A stretch of 64,000 nucleotides of DNA from Streptomyces sp. SDr-06 (GTDB taxonomy: Bacteria > Actinomycetota > Actinomycetes > Streptomycetales > Streptomycetaceae), in the NCBI RefSeq assembly GCF_003324565.1, contig NZ_QOLA01000003.1:186001-250000 (forward strand), written 5' to 3'. The position numbers and the translations under genes were made by a program. Under the pieces are notes generated by a model that saw only the letters and a program-made list of their open reading frames with translations, did not search any database and had not been told where the DNA came from. This document shows positions 8,558-17,186 of the stretch, in pieces (position 1 is the stretch's first letter; each line of letters opens with the position of its first letter).

Positions 8558-9061
8558 TCAAGCCCCCGGCGCCACCCGGTGTCCGTTCTCCAGCTCCACC
8601 GTCCCCTGGCCCTCGGCCAGGGTGTCCAGGGCGGCCATGACGCGGTGGCCCAGGGCGCCCTGGAGGTGGGTGGGGAGCTCTTCGCGGGGGACCAGGCGCC
8701 AGGACAGGAGCTCCTCCTCCTGGAGGCGGATCGACTTCAGGGCGCCCTCGTCGAGCACCCCGCCGTCGTAGACGTAGGCGACGATCGGCGGGCGGGCCGC
8801 GCCGTGCACCCAGTCCACCGCGAGCAGACGGCCCAGCTCCACGTCCAGGCCGATCTCCTCAAGGGTCTCGCGGCGGGCCGCCCCGCGCGGGGTCTCGTCG
8901 GTGTCGGACTCGACGGTTCCGCCCGGCAGCGCCCAGCCCTCGCGGTAGTTGGGTTCGACCAGCAGCACCCGGCCCCCGGCGTCCCGGAACAGGGCGGCGG
9001 CTCCGGCGAGCACGCGGGGGAGTCCGGCGATGTAGGCGGCGTAGCCGTTGTCGGTCGTCAT
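8558..9061 (-). CDS. NUDIX hydrolase
   Basis: A 167-residue NUDIX protein that should hydrolyse a nucleoside diphosphate linked to another group, possibly a damaged nucleotide. The NUDIX helix includes ETPRGAARRETLEEIGL, matching the E-x7-RE-x2-EE-x-G part. Between the leading Gly and that first Glu there are seven residues (GGTVESDTDE) where the textbook box has five, so the loop is two residues longer. The start at 9061 is the ATG of MTTDNGYAAY; a longer frame to 9118 exists but runs towards the upstream BCCT gene. It ends 89 nt from the ogt stop in convergent orientation. Confidence 0.85.
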   Translation of the reverse strand: MTTDNGYAAYIAGLPRVLAGAAALFRDAGGRVLLVEPNYREGWALPGGTVESDTDETPRGAARRETLEEIGLDVELGRLLAVDWVHGAARPPIVAYVYDGGVLDEGALKSIRLQEEELLSWRLVPREELPTHLQGALGHRVMAALDTLAEGQGTVELENGHRVAPGA

Positions 9062-9086
9062 GGTCGCCAGGGTAGGGGGCCCGGCG

Positions 9087-10802
9087 TCAGGGCAGCTGGG
9101 GGCCCGAACCGTCGTCACCCGTACGGGACTTGGCGGCCCGGCGCAGCCGGTGGTGGCGGGCCGCGCCCTGCTCGGTGATCGCGTCGCCGACCATCGCCCG
9201 TACCGCGTCGCGCAGACCGTGCAGGGCGCCGTGGCGGGAGGGCCCCGCGCCCGGGTCCTCGCGCAGCTCCTTGACCAGCGACCAGCACAGGCCCAGCATC
9301 ACCAGGACGAACGGGAGCGCGACCAGGATCGTCGCCGTCTGGAGGGACTTGAGGCCGCCCGCGACGAGCAGCACCGCCGCGACCGCCGCCATCAGGACGC
9401 CCCACATCACCACCAGCCACGTCGGCGGGTGCAGCGAGCCCCGGCTGGTGAGCGAGCCCATCACCAGCGAGGCCGAGTCCGCGCTGGTGATGAAGTACGT
9501 CATCACCAGGGCCATCGCGATGTACGAGGTGACCGTGCCGATCGGCAGCGCGTCCAGCATCGCGAAGAGCGACGCCTCGGCGCCGTCCTTGACCGCGCCG
9601 GCGAGGTCCGCCGCGCCGGTGGACGCGAGCCGGATCGCCGTGCCGCCCATGACGCAGAACCAGACCACCGTCGCCCCGCTGGGCACGAGGAGCACCCCGA
9701 TGAGGAACTCGCGGATCGTGCGGCCGCGCGAGATCCGGGCGATGAAGGTGCCGACGAACGGCGCCCAGGACAGCCACCACGCCCAGTAGAAGACCGTCCA
9801 GGCCCCCAGCCAGTCGCGGTCGGTGAAGGCGCCGGTGCGGCTGGCCATCGGGAGCAGGTCGTGCAGATAGCCGCCGATCGAGGCCGGGATGGTGTCGAGG
9901 ACGTACACGGTGGGGCCCAGCAGGAACACGAAGACCATCAGCACGGCGGCGAGCACGATGTTGAGGGTGGACAGCCACTTCACGCCCTTGTGCAGGCCGG
10001 AGAAGGCGGAGAGCACGAAGGCCGCCGAGAGGGCGGCGATGATGACGAGCTGGGTCGTCCGCGAGTTGTCGACGTTCGAGGTGATGTTGAGGCCCTCGGC
10101 GACCTGGAGCGCACCCAGGCCCAGGCTCGTCGCGGTGCCGAAGACGGTCGCGAAGACCGCGAGCAGGTCGATGCAGCGGCCGGGCCACCCGGCCGCCCGC
10201 CGCTCCCCGATGAGCGGCACGAACGCGGACGAGAGCCGGTTGCCGCGCGCCTTGCGGAACCCCGCGTACGCGAGCGCGAGCCCGGCGATGCCGTAGATCG
10301 CCCAGGGGGTGAGCGTCCAGTGGAAGAAGGAGTACTCCAGGGCGGTGCGCGCCGCGTCGCCCGAACCGGGCTGGGCGCCGGTCGCCGGAGGCGGGCTCAG
10401 GAAGTGGGTGAGCGGCTCGCCGACCCCGTAGAACATGAGGCCGATGCCCATCCCGGCGCTGAACATCATCGCGATCCAGGCCAGATTGGTGAACTCCGGC
10501 TCGGAGTCGTCGGCGCCCAGCCTGATCCGCCCGTACCGGCTGATCGCGAGGACCACGCAGAGCACCAGGAAGGTGTCCGCGGCGACCACGAAGAGCCAGG
10601 CGAAGTTGTTCAGGACCCAGGAGAGGGCCGTTGAGGAGGCGCTGTCGAAGGAGCTCTTGCCGAGTGCCGCCCAGGCGACCACGGCCACCACCGCGAGCAC
10701 ACCGATGGTGATCACGCTGTGGTCGGGGGAGGGATCGGGGGCCGCGGGCGCGTCGCCCGGCGGGATGCCGGAGCCGGAACGATCGATCGAATCCATACTC
10801 AT
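9087..10802 (-). CDS. BCCT-family transporter (betaine/choline/carnitine type)
   Basis: A 571-residue secondary transporter that takes up quaternary-ammonium compounds, usually compatible solutes, with sodium or protons. The glycine-rich signature GMGIGLMFYGVGEPLTHF and the tryptophan-rich helix WTVFYWAWWLSWAPFVGTF followed by IARISRGRTIREF are diagnostic. Twelve hydrophobic segments can be counted, with hydrophilic tails of about 27 residues (N) and 60 residues (C). The C-terminal tail is basic and could act in osmosensing, as in BetP. Start codons at 10802 and 10796 (MSMDS) are both possible. It is divergent from the glycerate kinase gene, with a 142-nt spacer. Confidence 0.92.
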   Translation of the reverse strand: MSMDSIDRSGSGIPPGDAPAAPDPSPDHSVITIGVLAVVAVVAWAALGKSSFDSASSTALSWVLNNFAWLFVVAADTFLVLCVVLAISRYGRIRLGADDSEPEFTNLAWIAMMFSAGMGIGLMFYGVGEPLTHFLSPPPATGAQPGSGDAARTALEYSFFHWTLTPWAIYGIAGLALAYAGFRKARGNRLSSAFVPLIGERRAAGWPGRCIDLLAVFATVFGTATSLGLGALQVAEGLNITSNVDNSRTTQLVIIAALSAAFVLSAFSGLHKGVKWLSTLNIVLAAVLMVFVFLLGPTVYVLDTIPASIGGYLHDLLPMASRTGAFTDRDWLGAWTVFYWAWWLSWAPFVGTFIARISRGRTIREFLIGVLLVPSGATVVWFCVMGGTAIRLASTGAADLAGAVKDGAEASLFAMLDALPIGTVTSYIAMALVMTYFITSADSASLVMGSLTSRGSLHPPTWLVVMWGVLMAAVAAVLLVAGGLKSLQTATILVALPFVLVMLGLCWSLVKELREDPGAGPSRHGALHGLRDAVRAMVGDAITEQGAARHHRLRRAAKSRTGDDGSGPQLP

Positions 10803-10944
10803 GGCGCCCCACTATGGTGGGGAATCAGCCTATTTTTCAGGGTGGCGCGCCGTCCGTGGAGCCCGGCGGCTATGGGCAGGCGCGCGCCGGGCGGATAGGG
10901 TCTGAAGCGGCGCGACTGCCTGTTCGAAAGCAAGGGATAGCAAG

Positions 10945-12099
10945 GTGACGGACGGCGCAGTTTTGGAGACCGCCCGCGTACTCGTGGCGGCGGACAAGTT
11001 CAAGGGCTCGCTCACGGCCGTGGAGGTCGCGGAGCGGGTGACGGCCGGGCTGCGGCGGGTCGTCCCGGATCTGCGGGTCGAGACCCTGCCGGTCGCCGAC
11101 GGCGGTGACGGCACGGTGGCGGCCGCGGTGGCGGCCGGATTCGAGCGCCGCGAGGCGCGCGTCACCGGACCGGTCGGCACCCCGGTGACCGCCGCGTACG
11201 CGGTACGCGACGGCGTGGCCGTGGTCGAGATGGCGGAGGCCTCCGGGCTCCAGCACCTCCCCGAGGGCGTCTTCGCGGCGCTGGCCGCCACCACGTACGG
11301 CTCCGGCGAGCTGCTGCTCGCCGCGCTCGACGCGGGCGCCCGGACCATCGTGTTCGGCGTCGGCGGCAGCGCGACGACCGACGGCGGAGCCGGCATGCTG
11401 GCCGCGCTCGGCGCGCGCTTCCTGGACGCGGCGGGCGAGCCCGTGGGTCCGGGCGGCGGCGCGCTCGCCGACCTGGCGACGGCGGACTTCTCGGGCCTCG
11501 ACGCCCGCTTCAAGGACGTGGAACTCGTCCTCGCCAGCGACGTCGACAACCCCCTGACCGGGCCCAAGGGCGCCCCCGCCGTCTACGGTCCGCAGAAGGG
11601 CGCCTCGCCCGAGGACGTGGCGACCCTGGACGCGGCCCTGGCCCACTACGCCAAGGTCCTCGAAGGCGTCCTCGGAGCGAAGGCCGCCGAGGCGGCGCTC
11701 GCCCCGGGCGCCGGTGCGGCCGGCGGCATCGGCTACGGCGCGCTGGTCGCGCTGGACGCCACGTTCCGGCCCGGCATCGAGGTGATGCTCGACGTGCTCG
11801 GCTTCGCGCCCGCGCTGGCCGGAGCCACCCTGGTCATCACCGGCGAGGGCTCCCTCGACGAGCAGACGCTGCACGGCAAGGCCCCGGCGGGCGTCGCGGC
11901 GGCGGCCCGCGCGGCCGGTATCGAGGTCGTCGCGGTGTGCGGCCGCCTCCTGCTCCAGCCGGGTCAGCTCGGCGAGGCGGGCATCCGCCGTGCCTACGCG
12001 CTCACCGACCTGGAGTCCGACCCGGCCCGCTCCATGGCGAACGCCGGCCCGCTCCTGGAGCGGGTCGCCGAGAACATCGCGAACGACTTCCTGCGCTAG
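10945..12099 (+). CDS. Glycerate kinase (GlxK/GarK family)
   Basis: Phosphorylates glycerate with ATP, feeding glyoxylate or glycerate breakdown into glycolysis. The 384-residue protein shows the family N-terminus VLVAADKFKGSLTAVEVAE, the phosphate-handling LPVADGGDGT, FGVGGSATTDGGAGMLAALG, and the C-terminal ITGEGSLDEQTLHGKAP. It starts at GTG 10945 shortly after AGCAAGG. A strong terminator stem-loop follows at 12143-12183. The ethylmalonyl-CoA operon at 16-22 kb releases glyoxylate, so a metabolic link is conceivable, but the two are about 3 kb apart and on opposite strands. Confidence 0.93.
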   Translation: MTDGAVLETARVLVAADKFKGSLTAVEVAERVTAGLRRVVPDLRVETLPVADGGDGTVAAAVAAGFERREARVTGPVGTPVTAAYAVRDGVAVVEMAEASGLQHLPEGVFAALAATTYGSGELLLAALDAGARTIVFGVGGSATTDGGAGMLAALGARFLDAAGEPVGPGGGALADLATADFSGLDARFKDVELVLASDVDNPLTGPKGAPAVYGPQKGASPEDVATLDAALAHYAKVLEGVLGAKAAEAALAPGAGAAGGIGYGALVALDATFRPGIEVMLDVLGFAPALAGATLVITGEGSLDEQTLHGKAPAGVAAAARAAGIEVVAVCGRLLLQPGQLGEAGIRRAYALTDLESDPARSMANAGPLLERVAENIANDFLR

Positions 12100-12142
12100 C
12101 TCCCGCCCCAGGGGCCTCGGCCCCGTAACGAGCCGGTGCGTG

Positions 12143-12183
12143 CACCACGGCCCCCGTCGCAAGTCGCGACGGGGGCCGTGGTG
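12143..12183 (+). terminator. Strong 18-bp stem-loop after glycerate kinase
   Basis: A perfect 18-bp stem (12143-12160 with 12166-12183) with loop AAGTC lies 43 nt past the stop. There is no T-run on either side. It should isolate the exporter gene downstream. Confidence 0.75.
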
Positions 12184-12290
12184 TCGTTCCCTGAAGCAGT
12201 ACGCGCTGAGCGCGAGCCTCCGCACGGTCCCGCGCTGCCGAGCCGATCGGGCTCCCGTCCGGGCTCGCGCATGCGCGCCCCCTCCACTCG

Positions 12291-12308
12291 TGAGACAATG
12301 ATGTCTCA
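12291..12308. promoter_or_regulatory. Perfect operator-like palindrome TGAGACA-N4-TGTCTCA
   Basis: The 18-nt TGAGACAATGATGTCTCA is a perfect 7+4+7 inverted repeat. It lies 20 nt before the exporter start and just upstream of a possible -10 (GATACT, 12312-12317). This is where a TetR-type repressor would block an efflux gene. No regulator gene is adjacent. Confidence 0.6.
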
Positions 12309-12327
12309 TTCGATACTGGAGTGTTTC

Positions 12328-13851
12328 ATGACGCCGCCGCCTCTCGACCCCCGGCGCTGGGTCGTCCTCGCGATTCTTTCCGGCAGCCTGCTGCTGATCG
12401 CGATGGACACGACCATCCTCAACGTCGCCTTCCCCTCGCTTGTCAGCGACCTGCAGCCCAGCTCCGTACAGCAGCTGTGGATCATCGACGTCTACGCGCT
12501 CGCCCTCTCCGGCCTGCTCGTGACCGCGGGCGCGCTCGGCGACCGCTGGGGGCGCAAGCGGCTGCTGCTCGCGGGCTTCACGATCTTCGCGCTGGCCTCG
12601 CTGATGGCGGTCTTCGCGACCGCGGCCTGGCAGGTCATCGGAGCCCGGGCGCTGCTCGGCGTCGGCGGCGCGGCGATCATGCCGTCGACCCTGTCGATCC
12701 TGCGCGACGTCTTCACCGACGCCCGCGAGCGCGCCCTCGCCTACGCGGTGTGGGCGGCGGTCTTCGGCGGCGGCATGGCGCTCGGGCCGGTGGTCGGCGG
12801 TCTGCTGGTCGAGCGGAACGGCTGGCAGTCCGCGTTCCTGATCAACGTTCCGGTCGCCCTGGTGATCATCGCGCTGGGCGTCTGGCTGCTGCCCGAGTCC
12901 CGCCGGCCCCGCGAGGGCCGCTGGGACTGGTGGGGCGTGGGCCAGTCGATCGTCGGCATGCTCGCCCTGGCCGGCGGCATCAAGCAGCTCGGCAAGGGCG
13001 GTCCCACGGACCCGGTGGCCTGGGTGCTGCTCGCGGTGGCCGCCGTCGCGCTGACGGTCTTTGTCCGCCGTCAGCTGCGACTGCCCCAACCGCTGCTGCA
13101 CGTGAGGCTGTTCACCAACCGCTCGTTCAGCATCGCCGCCGCCTCGATCTTCCTCGGGATGATCGCGCTCGGCTCGGCGCTGTTCCTCGTCACCCAGTGG
13201 TTCCAGTACGGGCAGGGCTACACCCCTCTGGAGGCGGGCATCCGGCTGCTGCCGGCGCCGCTCGGCCTGGTGGTCACCTCCCTGGTGACCCCGGTCCTGA
13301 TGCACCGGCTGCCGATCCGGCACGTCATCGGCGGCGGGCTGCTCCTGATGACGGCGGGCCTCGCGCTGCCGTGGCTGTTCCAGCAGTCCGGACCCCTGGC
13401 CTACCCCGGCGTCGCCGTGGCGCTCGGCGTGCTCGGCTGCGGGGTGGGCATCGGGACCACGGCCGCGTCGGTGACCCTGATGGCCTCCACGCCGAAGGAA
13501 CACGTCAGCGGGGCCGCGGCCGTCGAGGAGACCTGCTACGAACTGGGCGCGGCGATGGGCGTCGCCATCCTGGGCAGTGTGGCCGGGGCGCTGTACCGCG
13601 CGCGGCTGCCCGAGCTCGCCCTGGACGCGGGCGCGACCGCTTCCGTACGGGACTCGGTGGGAGAGGCGGCCCATGTGGCGGCCTCGATCGGCGGCCCGGC
13701 CGGCGCGCTGCTCCTGGAGAAGGCCTCGACGGCCTTCACCGCGGGCATGACCCCGACGTTCCTGCTCGCCGCGGTCCTGCCGCTGTCCGCCGCGGCCCTG
13801 GCCTGGTCCAGAATCCCCCGAGACCTACGCCCCACAGAGAACACCCACTAA
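12328..13851 (+). CDS. DHA2-type MFS drug exporter
   Basis: A 507-residue, 14-helix proton-coupled exporter. Helix 1 contains the motif LLLIAMDTTILNVAFPSL (D1 motif of DHA2 pumps), loop 2-3 is LGDRWGRKRLLL, and helix 5 carries GGGMALGPVVGGLLVERNGW. The start is ATG 12328, preceded by GGAG at 12318-12321; an ATG at 12301 lies inside the operator palindrome and is unlikely. A perfect TGAGACA/TGTCTCA palindrome just upstream suggests repressor control, typical for inducible drug pumps. It is close in family to QacA/SmvA-like exporters; the substrate is unknown. Confidence 0.9.
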   Translation: MTPPPLDPRRWVVLAILSGSLLLIAMDTTILNVAFPSLVSDLQPSSVQQLWIIDVYALALSGLLVTAGALGDRWGRKRLLLAGFTIFALASLMAVFATAAWQVIGARALLGVGGAAIMPSTLSILRDVFTDARERALAYAVWAAVFGGGMALGPVVGGLLVERNGWQSAFLINVPVALVIIALGVWLLPESRRPREGRWDWWGVGQSIVGMLALAGGIKQLGKGGPTDPVAWVLLAVAAVALTVFVRRQLRLPQPLLHVRLFTNRSFSIAAASIFLGMIALGSALFLVTQWFQYGQGYTPLEAGIRLLPAPLGLVVTSLVTPVLMHRLPIRHVIGGGLLLMTAGLALPWLFQQSGPLAYPGVAVALGVLGCGVGIGTTAASVTLMASTPKEHVSGAAAVEETCYELGAAMGVAILGSVAGALYRARLPELALDAGATASVRDSVGEAAHVAASIGGPAGALLLEKASTAFTAGMTPTFLLAAVLPLSAAALAWSRIPRDLRPTENTH

Positions 13852-13885
13852 CCCCCGAGGGCCTCAATCCCTCGCCCGACCGAGG

Positions 13886-14220
13886 GTGCCAGGGGCGCGG
13901 GGAACGGCGCGAGAACCGATCACGGCCCGCGGCCAGACCGGCGTGCCAGGGGCGCGGGACGGCGCGAGAAGCGACCACGGCCCGCAGATGACCGGGCTTG
14001 AGGGGCGCGGGGAACTGCGCGAGAAGCGACCACGGTCCGCAGATGGCCGAGGGGGTGCCAGGGGCGCGGGGAACTGCGCGAGAAGCGACCACGGTCCGCA
14101 GATGGCCGAGGGGGTGCCAGGGGCGCGGGGAACTGCGCGAGAAGCGACCACGGTCCGCAGATAACCGCAGGCGAGGCGCGCGGGGAACAGCGCAAGAGAC
14201 CCCCAGCGGCGCGCAGCCAC
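13886..14220. repeat. Six imperfect tandem copies of a ~57-bp intergenic repeat
   Basis: The core AGGGGCGCGGGGAAC begins at 13891, 13948, 14001, 14060, 14119 and (degenerate) 14174, giving periods of 57, 53, 59, 59 and 55 bp. Each copy continues with a GCGCGAGAAGCGACCACGG-like part and a CCGCAGATG-like tail. Copies 3-5 are almost identical and the outer ones are worn. This GGCGCGGGGAACTGCGCGA element is common between Streptomyces genes, usually as single copies; here it forms a tandem array between convergent gene ends. Unit structure and lack of unique spacers exclude CRISPR. Confidence 0.85.
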
Positions 14221-14246
14221 AAAGCCCCCGACGTATCGGGATACAA

Positions 14247-14282
14247 AAAGGGGCCCCGGGTCGAAAAACCCTGGGCCCCTTT
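14247..14282 (-). terminator. Rho-independent terminator of the psd-pssA operon
   Basis: A 14-position stem with one C.T mismatch (14247-14260 with 14269-14282) lies directly after the pssA stop. Read on the minus strand, it is followed by CTTTTTG, a true U-tract, which is rare in this GC-rich window. A confident terminator. Confidence 0.85.
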
Positions 14283-14298
14283 ACCGCGGCGAGAGCAA

Positions 14299-15153
14299 CT
14301 ACGGCAGCTGAGCCGCCCGAGCCTCACGCCGGTTGTCACGGAACGTGTTGACCCGACGGGCCGTCGCGAAGAGGGGGATCGTGGCCGCCAGGACGATCTG
14401 CAGGGCGCAGCCGGTCTGGAGCAGCATCTGACCGCCCGGAGCGTCGAACGCCCACGCCGCGAGCAGCCCCATCGCGCCGATGATCCAGCTGAGCATCGCC
14501 ACCGCGAGGATGCCCCGCGGCTTGGGGTACTCGACCCGGCTCACCATCAGCCAGGCGACTCCTATGACGGCGAGCAGCGTCGGGACGAACGGCAGCTCGA
14601 GCAGGACGATCGAGACGACCGTGAGGGCGCCGAAGGGGCTCGGCATGCCCTGGAACATGCCGTCCTTCATCGTCACGCACGAGAACCGCGCGAGTCTCAG
14701 CACCACGGCCAGCAGCACCGTGATCGCGGCGACCGCGGCGACCCGCTGGTGGGCGTCGTCGGCGACCATTCCGTACACGAGCACGAAGTAGGCCGGGGCG
14801 AGCCCGAAGCTGATCAGGTCGGACAGGTTGTCCAGCTCGGCGCCCATGGGGGAGCTGCGCAGCTTCCGGGCGACCAGACCGTCGCAGAGGTCGAAGATCG
14901 CCGCGAGCAGCATCAGGATCACGGCGGTCGCGGCGGAGTGCCGCGCCATGCCCGTCTCCTGGCTGCCGGAGAGGTGCGGGATGAGGATGCCGGTGGTGGT
15001 GAAGTACACCGCCATGAAGCCGCACGTGGCGTTGCCCAGCGTGAGGGTGTCCGCTATCGACAGCCTCAGCGACAGCGGCATCTCCTCGACGTCGTCCTCG
15101 GACTCTGCCTCGGGGACCCAGCCGGCCTGCGTCTCGGGATCAATCACGGTCAA
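14299..15153 (-). CDS. pssA: CDP-diacylglycerol--serine O-phosphatidyltransferase
   Basis: Makes phosphatidylserine from CDP-diacylglycerol and serine at the membrane, the precursor of phosphatidylethanolamine. The CDP-alcohol transferase motif D-G-x2-A-R-x7-G-x3-D-x3-D is visible as CDGLVARKLRSSPMGAEL followed by DNLSD, and about eight hydrophobic helices follow. The 284-residue length is normal for the actinobacterial type. The start is taken as TTG 15153 (protein MTVIDPET), overlapping the 3' end of psd by 14 nt; GTG 15147 is an alternative. Psd lies immediately upstream, so synthesis and decarboxylation of phosphatidylserine are encoded together. A U-tract terminator follows. Confidence 0.93.
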   Translation of the reverse strand: MTVIDPETQAGWVPEAESEDDVEEMPLSLRLSIADTLTLGNATCGFMAVYFTTTGILIPHLSGSQETGMARHSAATAVILMLLAAIFDLCDGLVARKLRSSPMGAELDNLSDLISFGLAPAYFVLVYGMVADDAHQRVAAVAAITVLLAVVLRLARFSCVTMKDGMFQGMPSPFGALTVVSIVLLELPFVPTLLAVIGVAWLMVSRVEYPKPRGILAVAMLSWIIGAMGLLAAWAFDAPGGQMLLQTGCALQIVLAATIPLFATARRVNTFRDNRREARAAQLP

Positions 15154-15805
15154 TTCGAGTCACCCCCGCCGTGGTCGCCTGCCCGACCTCGACCGCGACC
15201 TCGACACCCTCGGGGAGGTAGATGTCGACCCGCGAGCCGAAGCGGATGAGGCCGATGCGCTCGCCCTGCTCCACCTTGGTGCCCTGGGGGACGTACGGCA
15301 CGATGCGCCGCGCGACCGCGCCGGCGATCTGCACCATCTCGATGTCGCCGAGCTCGGTGTCGAAGTGCCAGACAACGCGCTCGTTGTTCTCGCTCTCCTT
15401 GTTGAACGCCGGGACGAACCCGCCGGGGATGTGCTCCACCGACGTCACCGTGCCCGCGAGGGGCGCGCGGTTGACGTGGACGTTCAACGGGCTCATGAAG
15501 ATCGCGACGCGGGTCCGTCCGTCCTTCCACGGCATGATGCTCTGCACCACACCGTCGGCGGGGGAGATGACCCGCCCCTGCGTGATCTCACGCTCGGGGT
15601 CGCGGAAGAACCACAGCATGCCCGCCGCGAGGGCGGTGGTGGGCACGGCCACGATCGCGGCACCTCGCGACTTGGGGGCGCGAAGGGATCGGGCCAGGCT
15701 GAGGGCTGCGGTGGCGACGGTCGGCAGAAGCCACGGCGATGCTCCGCGAGCAAGGCGTCCCTTGAGGAAGCCGTCGCGTGGTGCAGAGGTTTGGCTGTGG
15801 GGCAT
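15140..15805 (-). CDS. psd: Phosphatidylserine decarboxylase proenzyme
   Basis: Converts phosphatidylserine to phosphatidylethanolamine using a pyruvoyl group made by self-cleavage. The 221-residue protein is of the short type, with a membrane helix near residues 25-60 and the cleavage site in IRFGSRVDIYLP, where the Ser of GS becomes the pyruvoyl. Other conserved parts are FFRDPER, SPADGVV and FMSPLNVHVNRAP. The ATG at 15805 follows GAAGG six nt upstream; a longer frame to 15841 is less likely. It overlaps pssA by 14 nt, giving a two-gene phospholipid operon. Confidence 0.93.
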   Translation of the reverse strand: MPHSQTSAPRDGFLKGRLARGASPWLLPTVATAALSLARSLRAPKSRGAAIVAVPTTALAAGMLWFFRDPEREITQGRVISPADGVVQSIMPWKDGRTRVAIFMSPLNVHVNRAPLAGTVTSVEHIPGGFVPAFNKESENNERVVWHFDTELGDIEMVQIAGAVARRIVPYVPQGTKVEQGERIGLIRFGSRVDIYLPEGVEVAVEVGQATTAGVTRIDRD

Positions 15806-15978
15806 GGATGACCTTCGTAGCGGATGATGCCGCGCTGGCAACGGGGGACGGCGGCAGGTTTACCGGCGATGGTATCGGTTGCGAGCCGCAACTGGGCAAG
15901 CCAGAAGCCGAGTCGGCGGCCGGAAGGCGATGACAGGGTGTGATGTTCTTCGCGGCCAAACCGACTCAAAAGCGACAA

Positions 15979-17184
15979 TCAACCCTGGAACCGGTACTCC
16001 TCAAGAAGTCGGCGCCCAATGATCATTTTCTGGATCTCGGCGGTACCTTCACCGATGAGCAGCATCGGCGCCTCGCGGTACAGGCGCTCGATCTCGTACT
16101 CCTTGGAGAAGCCGTAGCCGCCGTGGATGCGGAAGGCGTCTTCCACCACCTCCTTGCAGTACTCGGAGGCGAGGTATTTCGCCATCCCTGCTTCGAGGTC
16201 GTTTCGTTCCCCGGAGTCCTTTTTGCGTGCTGCGTTCACCATCATTGCATGCGCCGCTTCGACCTTGGTAGCCATCTCGGCGAGCTTGAACTGGATCGCC
16301 TGGTGCTGGGCGATCGGCTTGCCGAAAGTGTGCCTTTGCTGGGCATACGAGACACCCAGTTCGAATGCACGCTGAGCGACACCGCAGCCACGGGCCGCGA
16401 CGTTGACGCGGCCGACCTCGACGCCGTCCATCATTTGGTAAAAGCCTCGGCCGGTTTTCCTGCCGAGCACCCGATTGGCCGGAATGCGCAGGTCGTCCAT
16501 GACCAGCTCGGTCGTGTCGACGCCCTTGTAGCCCATCTTGTCGATCTTGCCGGGAATGGTCAGACCCGGGCGGACCTCACCGAAGCCCGGCTCCTTCTCC
16601 ACCAGGAAGGTCGTCATCGACTTGTGGGGCGCCGTGCCCTCGGGGTGTCCTTCGTCACTTCGGCACAGAACGGCCACCAGGGACGACGTTCCGCCGTTGG
16701 TCAGCCACATCTTCTGGCCGTTCAGGACGTACTCGTCGCCGTCCTTCACGCCCTTCGACGTGATCGCCGACACATCGGAGCCGAGCGCCGGTTCGGACAT
16801 CGAGAACGCGCCGCGCACCTCGCCGAGCGCCATCCGCGGCAGGAAGGTGTCCTTCTGCTCCTGGGTGCCGTGCTGCTTGAGCATGTACGCCACGATGAAG
16901 TGCGTGTTGATGATGCCGGAGACCGACATCCAGCCCCGCGCTATCTCCTCCACGCACAGCGCGTAGGTGAGCAGCGACTCCCCGAGACCGCCGTACTCCT
17001 CCGGGATCATCAGGCCGAACAGGCCCAACTCCTTGAGCCCCTCGACGATCTGCGTCGGGTACTCGTCCTTGTGCTCCAGCTGGGTCGCGACCGGAATGAT
17101 CTCCTTGTCGACGAAGTCCCGCACGGTGGACAGGATTTCCTGCTGGACGTCGGTCAGACCGGCGGTCTGCGCGAGTCGGGCCAT
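15979..17184 (-). CDS. Acyl-CoA dehydrogenase, probably for methylsuccinyl-CoA
   Basis: A 401-residue FAD acyl-CoA dehydrogenase and the last gene of the ethylmalonyl-CoA operon, where oxidation of (2S)-methylsuccinyl-CoA to mesaconyl-CoA is required. It shows FAD/substrate motifs GAFSMSEPALGSDVSAI and MWLTNGG, YAQQRHTFGKPI, and the catalytic-Glu segment LLIGEGTAEIQKMI near the C-terminus. The ATG at 17184 begins 2 nt after the maoC stop. The proteobacterial Mcd enzyme is about 150 residues longer at the N-terminus. This one has the plain acyl-CoA dehydrogenase length, so substrate assignment rests on operon position. Confidence 0.85.
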   Translation of the reverse strand: MARLAQTAGLTDVQQEILSTVRDFVDKEIIPVATQLEHKDEYPTQIVEGLKELGLFGLMIPEEYGGLGESLLTYALCVEEIARGWMSVSGIINTHFIVAYMLKQHGTQEQKDTFLPRMALGEVRGAFSMSEPALGSDVSAITSKGVKDGDEYVLNGQKMWLTNGGTSSLVAVLCRSDEGHPEGTAPHKSMTTFLVEKEPGFGEVRPGLTIPGKIDKMGYKGVDTTELVMDDLRIPANRVLGRKTGRGFYQMMDGVEVGRVNVAARGCGVAQRAFELGVSYAQQRHTFGKPIAQHQAIQFKLAEMATKVEAAHAMMVNAARKKDSGERNDLEAGMAKYLASEYCKEVVEDAFRIHGGYGFSKEYEIERLYREAPMLLIGEGTAEIQKMIIGRRLLEEYRFQG

Positions 17185-17186
17185 GG

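Noticed and set aside
8540..8585. A tRNA T-arm-like GGGATTCAAGCCCC stretch
   Set aside because: No acceptor, D-arm or anticodon arm can be folded around it, and it falls at the 3' end of the NUDIX gene on the other strand.
13886..14220. Regular repeats suggesting a CRISPR array
   Set aside because: The whole ~57-bp unit repeats with no unique spacers between copies, and no cas gene is in the window.
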